Assembly (NCBI RefSeq): GCF_900115545.1
Contig: NZ_FOWV01000005.1
Coordinates: 434,001-498,000, forward strand
Reading direction: 5' to 3'
Source: Ralstonia sp. NFACC01
GTDB taxonomy: Bacteria; Pseudomonadota; Gammaproteobacteria; Burkholderiales; Burkholderiaceae
DNA length: 64,000 nt
In this document: positions 16,707 through 26,183 of the stretch, in pieces
Numbering within the stretch: the first letter of the stretch is position 1
How the letters are laid out: each line of letters starts with the position of its first letter
Translations under genes and position numbers: made by a program
Notes under the pieces: generated by a model
The model's database searches: none
Seen by the model: the letters and a program-made list of their open reading frames with translations, nothing else
What the model was told of the DNA's origin: nothing

Positions 16707-17723
16707 TCAGAACGCAAGCGCAATCTTCCCGAACACCTTCCCGGCTTGCAGGGCCCTGAAGGCCTGGGGCGCGTGCTGCCATGGCAGTACCTGATCGACG
16801 ATCGGATGCAGGCCGCGCAACGCCAGCGCCTGGTTCATCGCTTCAAATGACGCGCGTGGCCCCACCGATGCTGGCCGGATCACCGCCTTGCGCGCGAAGA
16901 TCTCCAACGGAGAGATGCCGCCCTCGCGTCCAGCGAGGTAGCCGACAAGGTGAATCTGTCCTCCAATCCGCAACGCCTTCAGCGAGCGTTGCAGCGTGCC
17001 GCCACCGCCCACCTCGATGACGTGATCGACGCCCCGGCCTTCCGTGCGAGCCAAGACCGCTTCATGCCATTCGGGCGTCGTTCGATAGTTGATCGTGTCG
17101 GACTCAGGCACGCCCAGACCTCGGACGCGGTCCAGCTTGGCGTCGCTGCTGGATAGGACGATGGGCCGTGCGCCGGCCATCAGCGCGAATTGCACGGCGA
17201 ACATCGACACGCCGCCCGTGCCCTGCACAAGCACGGTTTCGCCGGGCTGCAGGCTGCCTGCCTCGATCAGGCAATGCCAGGCGGTGACACCCGCGCAGGG
17301 TAACGTGGCCGCTTCCGCGTCGCTCAGGTGCGCAGGAACGATCACCGCGCCACCTGCATCCAGCCGCATGGTGTCGGCCAGCCAGCCGTCGATGGGGCCG
17401 CCGAGCATGCGGCGTGTGTCGGCGTTGCGGAAGTCGCCGGCGTCCCAGCGCTGCCAGAACGTGCCAGCCACGCGGTCCCCCGGGTGTACTCGCGTGACCT
17501 GTTCACCCACAGCCAGCACCTCTCCAACCCCATCCGAAAGCAGAATCAGCGGTAACGGAAAGCGCGTGAAGAAGGTGCCGCAGACGATTTCGAGATCGCG
17601 GTAGTTGAGCGATGCAGCGCGCGTACGCACGATGATCTCTTGGGGGCCAGGCGTCGGATCGTCCCGCTCGATGGGGCGCAGGGTATCGATGCCGTAACCG
17701 TCGGTCAGAGCCAGTGCTTTCAT
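16707..17723 (-). CDS. MDR-superfamily alcohol dehydrogenase / quinone reductase-like oxidoreductase
   Basis: A 338-residue medium-chain dehydrogenase. It has the GroES-like N-terminal domain (VRTRAASLNYRDLEIV, LSDGVGEVLAVGEQVTRV) and a Rossmann domain with VLVQGTGGVSMFAVQFA near residue 170. The four-Cys structural zinc lobe is missing, so it is probably a zinc-free NAD(P)H-dependent member. The ATG at 17723 is preceded by a GAGGA ribosome site; an open frame upstream to 17951 runs into the promoter region. It is divergent from a LysR gene, suggesting that regulator controls it. The substrate is unknown. Confidence 0.9.
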   Translation of the reverse strand: MKALALTDGYGIDTLRPIERDDPTPGPQEIIVRTRAASLNYRDLEIVCGTFFTRFPLPLILLSDGVGEVLAVGEQVTRVHPGDRVAGTFWQRWDAGDFRNADTRRMLGGPIDGWLADTMRLDAGGAVIVPAHLSDAEAATLPCAGVTAWHCLIEAGSLQPGETVLVQGTGGVSMFAVQFALMAGARPIVLSSSDAKLDRVRGLGVPESDTINYRTTPEWHEAVLARTEGRGVDHVIEVGGGGTLQRSLKALRIGGQIHLVGYLAGREGGISPLEIFARKAVIRPASVGPRASFEAMNQALALRGLHPIVDQVLPWQHAPQAFRALQAGKVFGKIALAF

Positions 17724-17778
17724 GGATTCCTCTTGGCAGGAGTGTTTGGGGGGGAGGGGCGCATCAGGTGCGTCTGGC

Positions 17779-17798
17779 ATGACTTTGGCGCATGTCAT
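17779..17798. promoter_or_regulatory. Candidate LysR-regulator site in the divergent spacer
   Basis: Inverted arms ATGAC and GTCAT are separated by 10 bases, close to the interrupted dyad used by LysR proteins. It lies about midway between the dehydrogenase start (17723) and the LysR start (17854). Function is inferred. Confidence 0.35.
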
Positions 17799-17853
17799 AA
17801 GATGAATCCAATTCAATTTGTTCAGAAAAAACATAACTAATAGGAATGTCGAC

Positions 17854-18750
17854 ATGCTCGAAGAAATGCGTACCTTTGTGCTGTTGGCGCAGACGGGCTC
17901 GATCGCGCGCGTAGCGGAGCGTCTGCCGCTCACGCAACCGGCCGTCACCAAGCAGATTCAGCGGCTCGAACGCGCGCTTGATACCGTGCTTTTCGACCGT
18001 CGCGTCAAACCATTCCGCCTGACGGCCGAGGGCGAGGCAGTGCTTGCCCGGTGCCGCACCATCGTCGGCGAGTTCGAAGCGCTGCGCGGTAGCGTGCGTA
18101 CATCGGGTGAACCGGAAGGTGTGCTGCGTGTTGGGGTAAGCCACGCCGTGAGCGACGTGCGATTCGCGCGCGTGCTGTCGGGTCTGCGGGAGCGTTACCC
18201 GGCGGTGTCGTTTCGCTTGAGCTGTGAGTGGGGCGGCGTCCTGCGTGAGCGTCTGCAGCGCGCCGAGCTGGACGCTGCGCTGTGGTTGGCCCCTTCGGGG
18301 GCCGCCGGTCATCGCTCGGATGGCGGTATCCGCGTGATCGGCGCCGAGCCGGTCGTCCTGATTGCTGCGCCGTCGCGCAAGCTCCCGGCTGCGTTGTCGA
18401 TGGCGCAGGTCCGGGACGAAGCCTGGGTGCTGAATCCGGCCGGTTGCGAAATGCGTGCGTGGTTGCTCGGCCGCTACGAGGCAGACCGGCTGACGCCGAA
18501 CGTGGCTGCCGAGGTGCAATCGGTGCCGTTGCAGCATGCGCTGGTGGCGGAGGGCTTCGGACTAGGCTTCGCGCCGTCGCGGCTCATTGGCCCGCAGATT
18601 GACGAAGGGTCGCTCTCGGCCCACAAGCTGGCAGCAGCGCCCGCTCTTTGGGATGTTTGTGTGCACCGGGCGCCGTCGCTTGGCCGGCTGGGGCGCGTGG
18701 TGGATTCGCTCGAATCGGCGTTGTGCACTGAAGCCGCGGTGGCGCGTTAA
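17854..18750 (+). CDS. LysR-family transcriptional regulator
   Basis: A 298-residue regulator. The N-terminal helix-turn-helix is in MRTFVLLAQTGSIARVAERL followed by TQPAVTKQIQRLE, then the LysR effector domain with VLRVGVSHAVSD. The ATG at 17854 is preferred over the open frame from 17818 because the conserved domain begins there; another ATG exists at 17866. It is divergent from the MDR oxidoreductase and is followed by a tautomerase gene. The inducer is unknown. Confidence 0.9.
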   Translation: MLEEMRTFVLLAQTGSIARVAERLPLTQPAVTKQIQRLERALDTVLFDRRVKPFRLTAEGEAVLARCRTIVGEFEALRGSVRTSGEPEGVLRVGVSHAVSDVRFARVLSGLRERYPAVSFRLSCEWGGVLRERLQRAELDAALWLAPSGAAGHRSDGGIRVIGAEPVVLIAAPSRKLPAALSMAQVRDEAWVLNPAGCEMRAWLLGRYEADRLTPNVAAEVQSVPLQHALVAEGFGLGFAPSRLIGPQIDEGSLSAHKLAAAPALWDVCVHRAPSLGRLGRVVDSLESALCTEAAVAR

Positions 18751-18779
18751 TCACCTAATGTTCTTTTCAGGCGCCTGCG

Positions 18780-19181
18780 ATGCCGCACGTCATCATCGAA
18801 TACACAGCCAACGTCGAAGCCGACGCGCGCATCCCGGAGCTGATGCGCGCGCTCAACGACGTGCTGATCTGCAACGCCGCCGTGTTTCCCATCGGTGGCA
18901 TCCGCACGCGCGCGCTGCGGCTAGACCAATACCGCATGGCGGACGGCAGTGCGGACGACGCCTTCATCCACGTGACGTTCAGGATCAAGGCAGGGCGGCC
19001 CAAAAACGTGACGGGGCCCGTCTGTGCGGCTATGTTCGCCGCCATGCGCGCGCATCTGGCTGACGTGCTTGCGCGTCGTTATCTTGGATTGACGCTGGAA
19101 TTGGTGGAGTTTGCTACGCATGGTTTTCACGTCGAGAACAACGTGCATGCGCGCTTCACGCGCGCGGCAGAGCCGCAGTGA
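18780..19181 (+). CDS. 5-carboxymethyl-2-hydroxymuconate delta-isomerase family protein
   Basis: A 133-residue tautomerase-superfamily protein. The start MPHVIIEYTANVEAD places Pro2 as the likely catalytic base after Met removal. The family segment GGIRTRALRLDQYRMADG and the C-terminal LELVEFATHGFHVENNVH match the homoprotocatechuate-pathway isomerase HpcD/HpaF group. No other homoprotocatechuate genes are present, so the pathway role is doubtful and it may act on another enol. It follows a LysR gene by 29 bases on the same strand. Confidence 0.82.
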   Translation: MPHVIIEYTANVEADARIPELMRALNDVLICNAAVFPIGGIRTRALRLDQYRMADGSADDAFIHVTFRIKAGRPKNVTGPVCAAMFAAMRAHLADVLARRYLGLTLELVEFATHGFHVENNVHARFTRAAEPQ

Positions 19182-19194
19182 GGCGATGTCCGGC

Positions 19195-19566
19195 TTAGCC
19201 GAGTTGGCGGACGCAGTAACCCGCGATGGCGTCGAGCACGGCGTCGTCTTCGCCAACAGCATCGGCGCAACGGATGGAGAGGGAGGGATGAGCTTGCGCG
19301 CATTGCGCGACCAATGCAGGCAGATCGCGCCGCAGGTGGCCGCCTTGCCCAAAGAACACCGGCACGATGGTGACACTCTGCGTGCCGTTTGCGGCCAGGT
19401 CAGCGATGGTGCCCGGCAGATCGGGCGCCATCAGTTCGAGAAAGGCTAGGCGCGTGTCAACGTCAGGCTGCTGGGTAGCCAAACGCGCGCGCAGGCGGTC
19501 GAATGGTTCACGCCAGCGGGCATCGCGTGCGCCGTGTGCAAACAGAACGAGCCCCCGGTCGGCCAT
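19195..19566 (-). CDS. Small CbiX/SirB-type sirohydrochlorin chelatase
   Basis: A 123-residue single-domain chelatase. The motif LVLFAHGARDARWREPFDRL supplies the metal/tetrapyrrole-binding His of the CbiX family, and VPVFFGQGGHLRRDLPALV supplies the second conserved His. Small CbiX proteins work as dimers and insert Fe2+ or Co2+ into sirohydrochlorin. With the siroheme-dependent CysI and with CobA nearby, an iron-inserting role in siroheme synthesis is likely but not proven. Its ATG shares one base with the lptG stop (TGATG), so it is translationally coupled to the LPS export genes. Confidence 0.85.
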   Translation of the reverse strand: MADRGLVLFAHGARDARWREPFDRLRARLATQQPDVDTRLAFLELMAPDLPGTIADLAANGTQSVTIVPVFFGQGGHLRRDLPALVAQCAQAHPSLSIRCADAVGEDDAVLDAIAGYCVRQLG

Positions 19567-20762
19567 CAGTGGCGCTCCACCCAACGCAGGCTGACCAACG
19601 CCAGTGCCAAATACAACGCGCCCGGCACGATGGCCGTGAAAATGGCCGGCCACGTGTTCAGCAGGCCGACGTGCGAGAAGAGGTTGTTCACCAACTGGAA
19701 CGACAACCCCAGCATGATGCCGCCGAATACCTTCAGGCCAACTGCCCCCGCCCGTGCGTGCAGATACGCAAAAGGCAGAGCGAGCGCCATCATCACCAGC
19801 ACAGTGAATGGATAGACCACTTTCTTCCACAGCGCGATCTCGTAGCGCTGCGTGTCCTGCTTGTTGTCGCGCAGATGGCGGATGTACTGGAAGAGGTCCA
19901 GCGTGGCCATGCGGTCGGGAGTGACCATCAGCACCGACAGGATCTGCGGCGTGAGCTCAGAGCGCATCTCCTGCTGCGGCAGTTTGATCTGCTCGCCGCG
20001 GAAGTCGGGCGCCAACGCATCGGGTGCGCCGGGCACGGCCTGCACGGTGTCTTGCGGGGCGACGGTTCCTGGCTTGCGCGGGAATTCAATGAAGCGCGTT
20101 TCCGTCACGCCGTTCAGTTGCCAGTTCTGGTGGCCCTGGTAGCGCGCCTGCTCCGCCACGCGGATCGAACTCAGGCGGTAGTCCGAATCGAATTCATAGA
20201 TGCGCAGGCCCTTGATGGACTGGTCCGGCTGCAGCGCGCCGACGTTGACAAAGCGGGTGACTTCGCCGCCCGTGCCGTCGGGCTTGGCGGGGCCGCGATC
20301 CTTGACCCACACGCCCGAGCGGAAGCCGGCCGACACCGTCGCGCCCAGCGCTTCCAGCCGTACTTTCTGTGCGTACTCTTCGGCCTTCGGCCCGATGAAT
20401 TCACCGAAGATGTACGTGACCAGCGCCAGCGGCAGCGCAATCTTGAACAGCGACATCAGCGCTCGGCGCGTATCGAGCCCGGCCACGCGAAAGATCGTGA
20501 ACTCCGACTGGCTCGCCATCTGCGAGAACACATAGATGGCGCTGATAAGCGCCGCCACCGGAATCACTTCATACACACGCGTCGGCGCCTGCAGCATCAC
20601 GTGGAAGAACGCGACGAGCGTGGTGTAGCGTCCGACTACCGAGCCCAGTTCGCCCAGCATGTCGAAGAAGATAAACAGCGCCAGCACCGCAAACAGGATG
20701 AAGACGAACACGCCGTAGATCTGGCGTGCGAAGTATTTCTCGTAGACCGGCATCTTCATCAT
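19566..20762 (-). CDS. lptG: LPS export permease LptG
   Basis: A 398-residue inner-membrane subunit of the LptB2FG ABC transporter that extracts LPS and passes it to LptC/LptA. It has the YjgP/YjgQ layout: N-terminal helices from VYEKYFARQIYGVFVFILF, a periplasmic beta-jellyroll in the middle, and C-terminal helices ending near LYLALALVSLRWVE. The region EVIPVAALISAIYVFSQMA is the coupling-helix segment for LptB. The ATG at 20762 overlaps the lptF TGA; alternative ATGs lie at 20759 and 20753. Confidence 0.93.
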   Translation of the reverse strand: MMKMPVYEKYFARQIYGVFVFILFAVLALFIFFDMLGELGSVVGRYTTLVAFFHVMLQAPTRVYEVIPVAALISAIYVFSQMASQSEFTIFRVAGLDTRRALMSLFKIALPLALVTYIFGEFIGPKAEEYAQKVRLEALGATVSAGFRSGVWVKDRGPAKPDGTGGEVTRFVNVGALQPDQSIKGLRIYEFDSDYRLSSIRVAEQARYQGHQNWQLNGVTETRFIEFPRKPGTVAPQDTVQAVPGAPDALAPDFRGEQIKLPQQEMRSELTPQILSVLMVTPDRMATLDLFQYIRHLRDNKQDTQRYEIALWKKVVYPFTVLVMMALALPFAYLHARAGAVGLKVFGGIMLGLSFQLVNNLFSHVGLLNTWPAIFTAIVPGALYLALALVSLRWVERH

Positions 20763-21877
20763 GCCCCCGCCTTCTTGGGCGAGAAGCCGAGCAGGGCGGA
20801 AATCCCCTTCAGGCCGGCCGCGCTGTAATGGCGGAAGCGGAACAGCAACACCGCGCAAATGAAGGCGACAAGGTGGATCGGCCACCAGGCCATGAACACG
20901 TTCATCTTGCCCTGCGAGACCCACGCCTGCGACAGGTTCAGCAGGTTGGAGTACGTCAGGTAGATCAGCACCGCGAAGATCATCGGTGTGTAGCGGCCCA
21001 GGCGCGGGTTGACGTAGGCCAGCGGAATGGCGATCAGCACGAAGTTCAACGCCAGCAGCGGCAGGCCGATTCGCCAGACCAATTCGCCAAGGTTCTCGGG
21101 CGTCGGGTTGGCGAGCAGATCTTTCGTGGAGCGGCTCTTGGTTGGTAGGCTGGCATCTGCCTGCGGCGGCTTGTTAGCGACCTTCACGCCGTATTTGTCG
21201 AATTCGACGATGCGGTAGTCGAGCTTGCCGGGCGTGCCTTCATAGCGGCGGCCCTTGTCGAGTACGACAAAGCGGTCGCCGTTGGGCATGGTCTTGAATT
21301 CGCCGGTCTTGGCCATCGCCACGCCGATCTTGTCCTGCTCGGCATTGGCGACGAACAGGTTGCGGGCGTGCTTCATGCCGTTATCGACGCCCTCGATAAA
21401 GAGGACGTAGCTGCCATGCGCGGGCTCGATGAAGCGGCCGGCTGAGATCATTGACAGCACATCGCGCTGCTCGAAGCGGTCTCGGAACAGCGCGCTCTGC
21501 TGGTTGGCCCACGGCCAGCCGAACAGCGCCAGCAGCGCCACCAGCACGATGAACGGCAGCGAGAAGCGCAGCACCGGGCGGATGAAATCCGTCAGGCTGA
21601 TGCCGGAGGTGAACCACACCACCATCTCGGAATCCTTGTACCAGCGCGTCAGCACCAGCAAGACCGAGATGAAGAGTGTGGCGCACAGCAGAATCGCCAG
21701 GTAGCCCAGCGTTGCCAGGCCGATGAGGAGCAGGACGTCGTTCGGGTTCGCTTCGCCGTTGGCGGCCATGCCGAGAATGCGGATCACCAGGGTGGTCAGC
21801 ATGAACGTCAGCAGCACGAGAAAGACGGCGCCGGCGGTGAATGACAGCTCGCGTCGCAGGGCTTGTTCAAAAATCAT
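20759..21877 (-). CDS. lptF: LPS export permease LptF
   Basis: A 372-residue partner of LptG. It starts MIFEQALRRELSFTAGAVF, the standard LptF opening, followed by transmembrane helices, the periplasmic jellyroll and C-terminal helices (LLALNFVLIAIPLAYVNPR). The start at 21877 is the family start; the open frame extending to 24427 is antisense to pepA and not real. It overlaps lptG by ATGA. It diverges from pepA with a 114-base spacer. Confidence 0.94.
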   Translation of the reverse strand: MIFEQALRRELSFTAGAVFLVLLTFMLTTLVIRILGMAANGEANPNDVLLLIGLATLGYLAILLCATLFISVLLVLTRWYKDSEMVVWFTSGISLTDFIRPVLRFSLPFIVLVALLALFGWPWANQQSALFRDRFEQRDVLSMISAGRFIEPAHGSYVLFIEGVDNGMKHARNLFVANAEQDKIGVAMAKTGEFKTMPNGDRFVVLDKGRRYEGTPGKLDYRIVEFDKYGVKVANKPPQADASLPTKSRSTKDLLANPTPENLGELVWRIGLPLLALNFVLIAIPLAYVNPRLGRYTPMIFAVLIYLTYSNLLNLSQAWVSQGKMNVFMAWWPIHLVAFICAVLLFRFRHYSAAGLKGISALLGFSPKKAGA

Positions 21878-21991
21878 GCGGATGCGGGATGGGAGGGCGA
21901 GGTCATGGCCGGCGTGCGTTCCACCGGAGCCCCTGCGCAAAATGGCGGATAATGTGGGCTTTCGTTGACTCGCCTCATAGAGAGAAGCGCG

Positions 21992-23500
21992 ATGGAATTT
22001 AGCACAAAAGCCCTGGACTGGGCCAAAGCAGGCGCCCTGGCCGCCAAGAGCGATTGCCTCGTGATCGGTCTGTTCGAGTCGCAGACCCTGGCGGGCGCCG
22101 CAAAGGCGTTGGACGCGGCCACCAAGGGCCTGGTCGCTCGCCTCGTCAAGCTGGGCGACTTTGAAGGCAAGCGCGGCACGTCGTTGCTGCTGCACGAAGT
22201 GGCTGGCGTGGGCGCTGCCCGCGTGCTGCTGGTCGGTCTGGGCAAGGAAGCCGATTTCACCGACCGCGCCTACGCCGAAGCCGTGCGCACCGCACTGCGC
22301 GCGCTGGCCAGCACCAAGGCCGCCAGCGTGACGTGGACGCTCACCGAGCACACCGCGCGCGACAAGGACACCGCTTGGGCCGTCCTGACCGCCGTCACGC
22401 TCATCCGCGAAGCCAGCTACCGCTTCATCGAACGTCACCCGGAACTCAAGAGCAAGCGCGACAAAAACGGTACGAGCCTGCGCAAGGTCGTTCTGGCCGC
22501 GCCGGCAGCCGATGCCAAGGCGGCCGCCGTGGCCGCAGCGCGCGGCACTGCCATCGCCAACGGCATGGACCTCACGCGCGATCTGGGCAATCTGCCGTCC
22601 AACATCTGCACGCCGACGTACCTGGCCAACACCGCACGCCAGATCGCCAAGGATTTCAAGCTCAAGGTTGAGGTGCTCGGCCGCAAGCAGATCGAAGCCT
22701 TGAAGATGGGCGCCTTCCTGGCCGTGACGAAGGGCAGCGTGGAGCCGCCGGCATTCATCGTGCTGCGCTACGAGGGCGGCCCGGCAAAGCAGGCCCCGGT
22801 CGTACTGGTCGGCAAGGGCATCACGTTTGATACGGGTGGCATCTCGCTCAAGCCGGGTGAGGGCATGGACGAGATGAAGTACGACATGTGCGGCGCCGCT
22901 TCGGTGCTGGGCACGCTGCGTGCTGTGGCCGAAATGGGCCTCAAGCAGAACGTCATCGCCGTGGTGCCGACCTGCGAGAACATGCCTAGCGGTGTCGCCA
23001 CTAAGCCGGGCGACGTGGTGACCAGCATGTCGGGCCAGACCATCGAAATCCTGAATACCGACGCCGAAGGCCGCCTGATTCTGTGCGATGCGCTCACTTA
23101 CGTGGAACGCTTCAAGCCTGCAGTGGTGATCGACGTGGCAACGCTCACGGGCGCCTGCATCATTGCGCTCGGTCACATCAATACCGGCATGTACGCCCGT
23201 AGCGATGCGCTGGCGGGCGCGCTGGTGGCGGCCGGCAAGCAATCGCTCGATACCGCGTGGCGCATGCCGCTGGATGAGGAATACCAGGAGCAGCTCAAGT
23301 CCAACTTTGCCGACATGGGCAACATCGGTGGCCGTCCGGCCGGCAGCGTGACGGCAGCCTGTTTCCTGGCGCGCTTTACCGAAAAGTACGACTGGGCCCA
23401 CCTGGACATCGCCGGCACCGCCTGGAAGAGCGGCGCGGCTAAGGGCGCCACGGGCCGCCCGGTGCCGCTGCTGACGCGCTTCCTGATGGACCGCGGTTGA
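21992..23500 (+). CDS. pepA: Leucyl aminopeptidase (cytosol aminopeptidase, M17)
   Basis: A 502-residue M17 metalloaminopeptidase; the hexameric enzyme removes N-terminal residues and in E. coli also binds DNA at cer sites. The signature NTDAEGRL, the metal-binding [16 protein letters not shown] and the bicarbonate/Arg region are intact. The ATG at 21992 follows AGAGAAG; the open frame from 21965 is spurious upstream sequence. It leads pepA–holC–hypothetical, a common betaproteobacterial order. Confidence 0.96.
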   Translation: MEFSTKALDWAKAGALAAKSDCLVIGLFESQTLAGAAKALDAATKGLVARLVKLGDFEGKRGTSLLLHEVAGVGAARVLLVGLGKEADFTDRAYAEAVRTALRALASTKAASVTWTLTEHTARDKDTAWAVLTAVTLIREASYRFIERHPELKSKRDKNGTSLRKVVLAAPAADAKAAAVAAARGTAIANGMDLTRDLGNLPSNICTPTYLANTARQIAKDFKLKVEVLGRKQIEALKMGAFLAVTKGSVEPPAFIVLRYEGGPAKQAPVVLVGKGITFDTGGISLKPGEGMDEMKYDMCGAASVLGTLRAVAEMGLKQNVIAVVPTCENMPSGVATKPGDVVTSMSGQTIEILNTDAEGRLILCDALTYVERFKPAVVIDVATLTGACIIALGHINTGMYARSDALAGALVAAGKQSLDTAWRMPLDEEYQEQLKSNFADMGNIGGRPAGSVTAACFLARFTEKYDWAHLDIAGTAWKSGAAKGATGRPVPLLTRFLMDRG

Positions 23501-23524
23501 TTGGTGGCAGAGGCAAAGCACCGT

Positions 23525-23953
23525 ATGACTCGCGTCGACTTTCACAGCAACGTGCCCGGCAAGCTGGCGTATGCCTGCCGGCTGGTGCGCAAGGCCTACG
23601 GCGCGGGCCAGAAAGTGATCGTGGTCGGAGATCAAGCTGCGCTGCAAGCGTTCGACACGCAATTGTGGACGTTCAGTCAGCTCGATTTCCTGCCGCATTG
23701 CGGCCTGCGGCATCCGCTGGCTGCGCAGACGCCCATCCTGCTGGCAGATGCATCCGAACCGTTGGACGACGCGCCACATCACGACATTCTGGTCAATCTG
23801 TCGCCCGAACCGCCGGCGCTGTTCGCGCGCTTTGGCCGATTGATCGAGATCGTTGGCGATGACGATGCCGATCGCGCAGCAGCGCGCGATCGCTTCCGCT
23901 TCTACCGCGATCGCGGCTATCCGATCCAACATCACGACGTGGGGCGCACATGA
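23525..23953 (+). CDS. holC: DNA polymerase III chi subunit
   Basis: A 142-residue clamp-loader accessory protein that links the replicase to single-strand binding protein. The family start MTRVDFHSNVPGKLAYACRL and the C-terminal DRAAARDRFRFYRDRGYPI match HolC. It lies 24 bases after pepA, a classical linkage, and overlaps the next gene by 4 bases. The start at 23525 fits the family; an in-frame open region from 23501 is not needed. Confidence 0.92.
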   Translation: MTRVDFHSNVPGKLAYACRLVRKAYGAGQKVIVVGDQAALQAFDTQLWTFSQLDFLPHCGLRHPLAAQTPILLADASEPLDDAPHHDILVNLSPEPPALFARFGRLIEIVGDDDADRAAARDRFRFYRDRGYPIQHHDVGRT

Positions 23954-24375
23954 CCGACGGACGCTATCCCGGGGCCCACGCGGACAACAACATCCCTGTT
24001 CTGACGGAAATTGTCGAACTGGAGGACGCAGCACCCGCGGCAGTGCCCGCCGCGACGCCGCCTGCCCCAGCAGAAGCCCCTCACGTGGACGTCCCGCCCG
24101 CACTGCGCGAGCAAGGCCTTGCACCCACTTCGGCCATGCCTCCCGCAGGCACCGATGCTGCCCGCGTGATGGGCGACGTGATGTGGCGTTTCCAATCCGA
24201 GTGGCCGGCGTTGATCGAAGCGCAGTGCCGCGCAGCGATGGAATCGCGCCTGTCGCTGCTGAGTGAACAGCTTGCCGTTGACCTGACCCGCACGCTGGAG
24301 GCCCGCCTGATGGATTGGCTGGGCGCGGCGCTAGACGATGCGCTCGCCGCGCAGCACAAGCCCCCCCAGCGCTGA
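23950..24375 (+). CDS. Hypothetical protein (DUF2486-like), holC-linked
   Basis: A 141-residue protein. It begins with a short conserved-looking segment (NIPVLTEIVELED), followed by an Ala/Pro-rich low-complexity linker at about residues 28–65 and then an amphipathic helical C-terminal half rich in Arg and Glu. This resembles the DUF2486 proteins of Burkholderiaceae, but I assign that only tentatively. It starts in ATGA overlap with holC and ends before a terminator, so it is co-transcribed with pepA and holC. The function is unknown; no membrane segment or signal is seen. Confidence 0.75.
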   Translation: MTDGRYPGAHADNNIPVLTEIVELEDAAPAAVPAATPPAPAEAPHVDVPPALREQGLAPTSAMPPAGTDAARVMGDVMWRFQSEWPALIEAQCRAAMESRLSLLSEQLAVDLTRTLEARLMDWLGAALDDALAAQHKPPQR

Positions 24376-24385
24376 TCGCACAAAG

Positions 24386-24413
24386 AAAAACCCGCCGTCT
24401 GGCGGGTTTTTTT
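24386..24413. terminator. Bidirectional intrinsic terminator between the holC operon and ilvD2
   Basis: Stem CCCGCC / GGCGGG with loop GTCT, an A-run before it and seven Ts after it. It serves the converging operons on both strands. Confidence 0.9.
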
Positions 24414-24431
24414 GTTGGTGTCGCCAACCAC

Positions 24432-26105
24432 TCAATCCGTCACCGCACCCTTGCTGGCCGTTGCCGCCAGTTTCGCAAACTTCGCCAGCACGCCGCGCGT
24501 ATAGCGCGGCGCCGGTTGCTTCCACGCTGCGCGGCGGCGGGCAAGCTCGTCGTCTGGCACGTTCAACTGCAACAGGCGCTGGTGCGCATCGATGGTGATC
24601 GAATCGCCTTCGTGCACCAAGCCGATCGTGCCGCCCACGTACGCTTCCGGCGCGACGTGACCGACCACCATGCCCCACGTGCCGCCCGAGAAGCGTCCGT
24701 CGGTGATAAATCCGACCGACTCACCGAGGCCCTTGCCGATGATGGCTGAGGTCGGGGCCAGCATCTCCGGCATGCCGGGGCCGCCCTTCGGTCCTAGATA
24801 ACGCAGCACGAGGATGTCGCCGGCCTTGATCTGGTCGCTCAGGATCGCGCTCATCGCGCTTTGCTCGTCGTCGAACACGCGCGCCGGGCCGGTGATGACA
24901 GGATTCTTCAGACCGGTGATTTTCGCCACGGCGCCTTCCTCGGCCAAGTTGCCTTTCAGGATGGCGAGGTGGCCTTCCTTATAGAGAGCTTTGTCGATCG
25001 GCAGGATCACGTTCTGGTCAGCGCGCGGTTGATCAGGAACCAGCGCGAGTTCTTCCGCCAGCGTCTTGCCGGTGATGGTGATGCAGTCGCCATGCAGCAG
25101 GCCGGCGTTGAGCAGCAGCTTCATCACTTGCGGAATGCCGCCGGCCTCGTGCAGGTCGGTCGCCACGTATTGGCCCGACGGCTTGAGATTGCAGATGACG
25201 GGCACGCGCTGGCGCACCCGCTCGAAGTCATCGATCGTCCATTCCACCTCCGCCGCGTGGGCGATGGCCAGGTAGTGCAACACGGCGTTGGTGGAGCCGC
25301 CGGTGGCCATGATCACGGCTACGGCGTTCTCGATGGATTTGCGCGTGATGATGTCGCGCGGCTTCAGGTCGCGGCGCACGGCTTCGACCAGGACGCGCGC
25401 GGATTCGGCTGCGCTGTCGACCTTCTCCTGATCGGGATTGGCCATCGTCGATGAATACAGCAGCGACATGCCCAGCGCTTCAAACGATGAACTCATCGTG
25501 TTGGCCGTGTACATGCCGCCGCACGAACCGCTCGAGGGGCAGGCGTTTTTCTCGATGCCCTCGAAGTCCTCCTCGCTCATGCGGCCGGCGGTGAATTCGC
25601 CCACGGCCTCGAACGACGAGACGATGGTCAGGTCCTTGCCCTTCCAGTGCCCCGGCTTGATGGTCCCGCCGTACACGTAGATGCCCGGCACATTCGTGCG
25701 GGCCAGGGCGATCATGCCGCCGGGCATGTTCTTGTCGCAGCCGCCGATGACGACGACGCCATCCATCCATTGGCCGTTGACGCAGGTTTCGATGCAGTCA
25801 GCAATCACTTCGCGCGAGATCAGCGAAAACTTCATGCCCTCCGTGCCCATCGACATGCCATCGGAAATGGTGGGCGTGCCGAAGATCTGCGGATTCGCGC
25901 GAGCGTCCTCTATCGCAGCCACGGCGGCATCGGCCAGCTTCTGCAGGCCCGAGTTGCACGGCGTGATGGTCGAATGGCCGTTGGCCACGCCGATCATTGG
26001 ATTGTTGAAGTCGTCTTTTGTGTAGCCCAGCGCGTAGTACATCGAGCGATTGGGCGAGCGCGCCACACCCTGTGTGATGTGTTGCGAACGCTTGTTGTCT
26101 GGCAT
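24432..26105 (-). CDS. ilvD: Dihydroxy-acid dehydratase, [2Fe-2S]-type paralogue
   Basis: A 557-residue second IlvD/EDD-family dehydratase. It is shorter than the 4146–6005 enzyme and of the plant/cyanobacterial/mycobacterial class. The cluster cysteines are Cys50 (TITPCNS), Cys123 (GGCDKN) and Cys195 (GSCGGM). The opening [20 protein letters not shown] is typical. This class is known to be more oxygen-resistant. A sugar-acid dehydratase role is possible, but the DHAD motifs favour branched-chain amino acid synthesis. It is divergent from a LysR regulator, so it may be an inducible or stress isozyme. Confidence 0.93.
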   Translation of the reverse strand: MPDNKRSQHITQGVARSPNRSMYYALGYTKDDFNNPMIGVANGHSTITPCNSGLQKLADAAVAAIEDARANPQIFGTPTISDGMSMGTEGMKFSLISREVIADCIETCVNGQWMDGVVVIGGCDKNMPGGMIALARTNVPGIYVYGGTIKPGHWKGKDLTIVSSFEAVGEFTAGRMSEEDFEGIEKNACPSSGSCGGMYTANTMSSSFEALGMSLLYSSTMANPDQEKVDSAAESARVLVEAVRRDLKPRDIITRKSIENAVAVIMATGGSTNAVLHYLAIAHAAEVEWTIDDFERVRQRVPVICNLKPSGQYVATDLHEAGGIPQVMKLLLNAGLLHGDCITITGKTLAEELALVPDQPRADQNVILPIDKALYKEGHLAILKGNLAEEGAVAKITGLKNPVITGPARVFDDEQSAMSAILSDQIKAGDILVLRYLGPKGGPGMPEMLAPTSAIIGKGLGESVGFITDGRFSGGTWGMVVGHVAPEAYVGGTIGLVHEGDSITIDAHQRLLQLNVPDDELARRRAAWKQPAPRYTRGVLAKFAKLAATASKGAVTD

Positions 26106-26183
26106 GGGGGTCTCCGTGGGGTCGGCACTATCGTTGTAGTCAACAGCCTGGCGCCCAGCATGCGCTTGGAGAAATGGCGCGTC

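Noticed and set aside
20759-24427. A 1222-codon minus-strand open frame covering lptF and running through the antisense of pepA and holC
   Set aside because: Only the part from 21877 down is homologous to LptF. The rest is antisense to strongly conserved pepA and holC, and stop codons are rare at this GC content.
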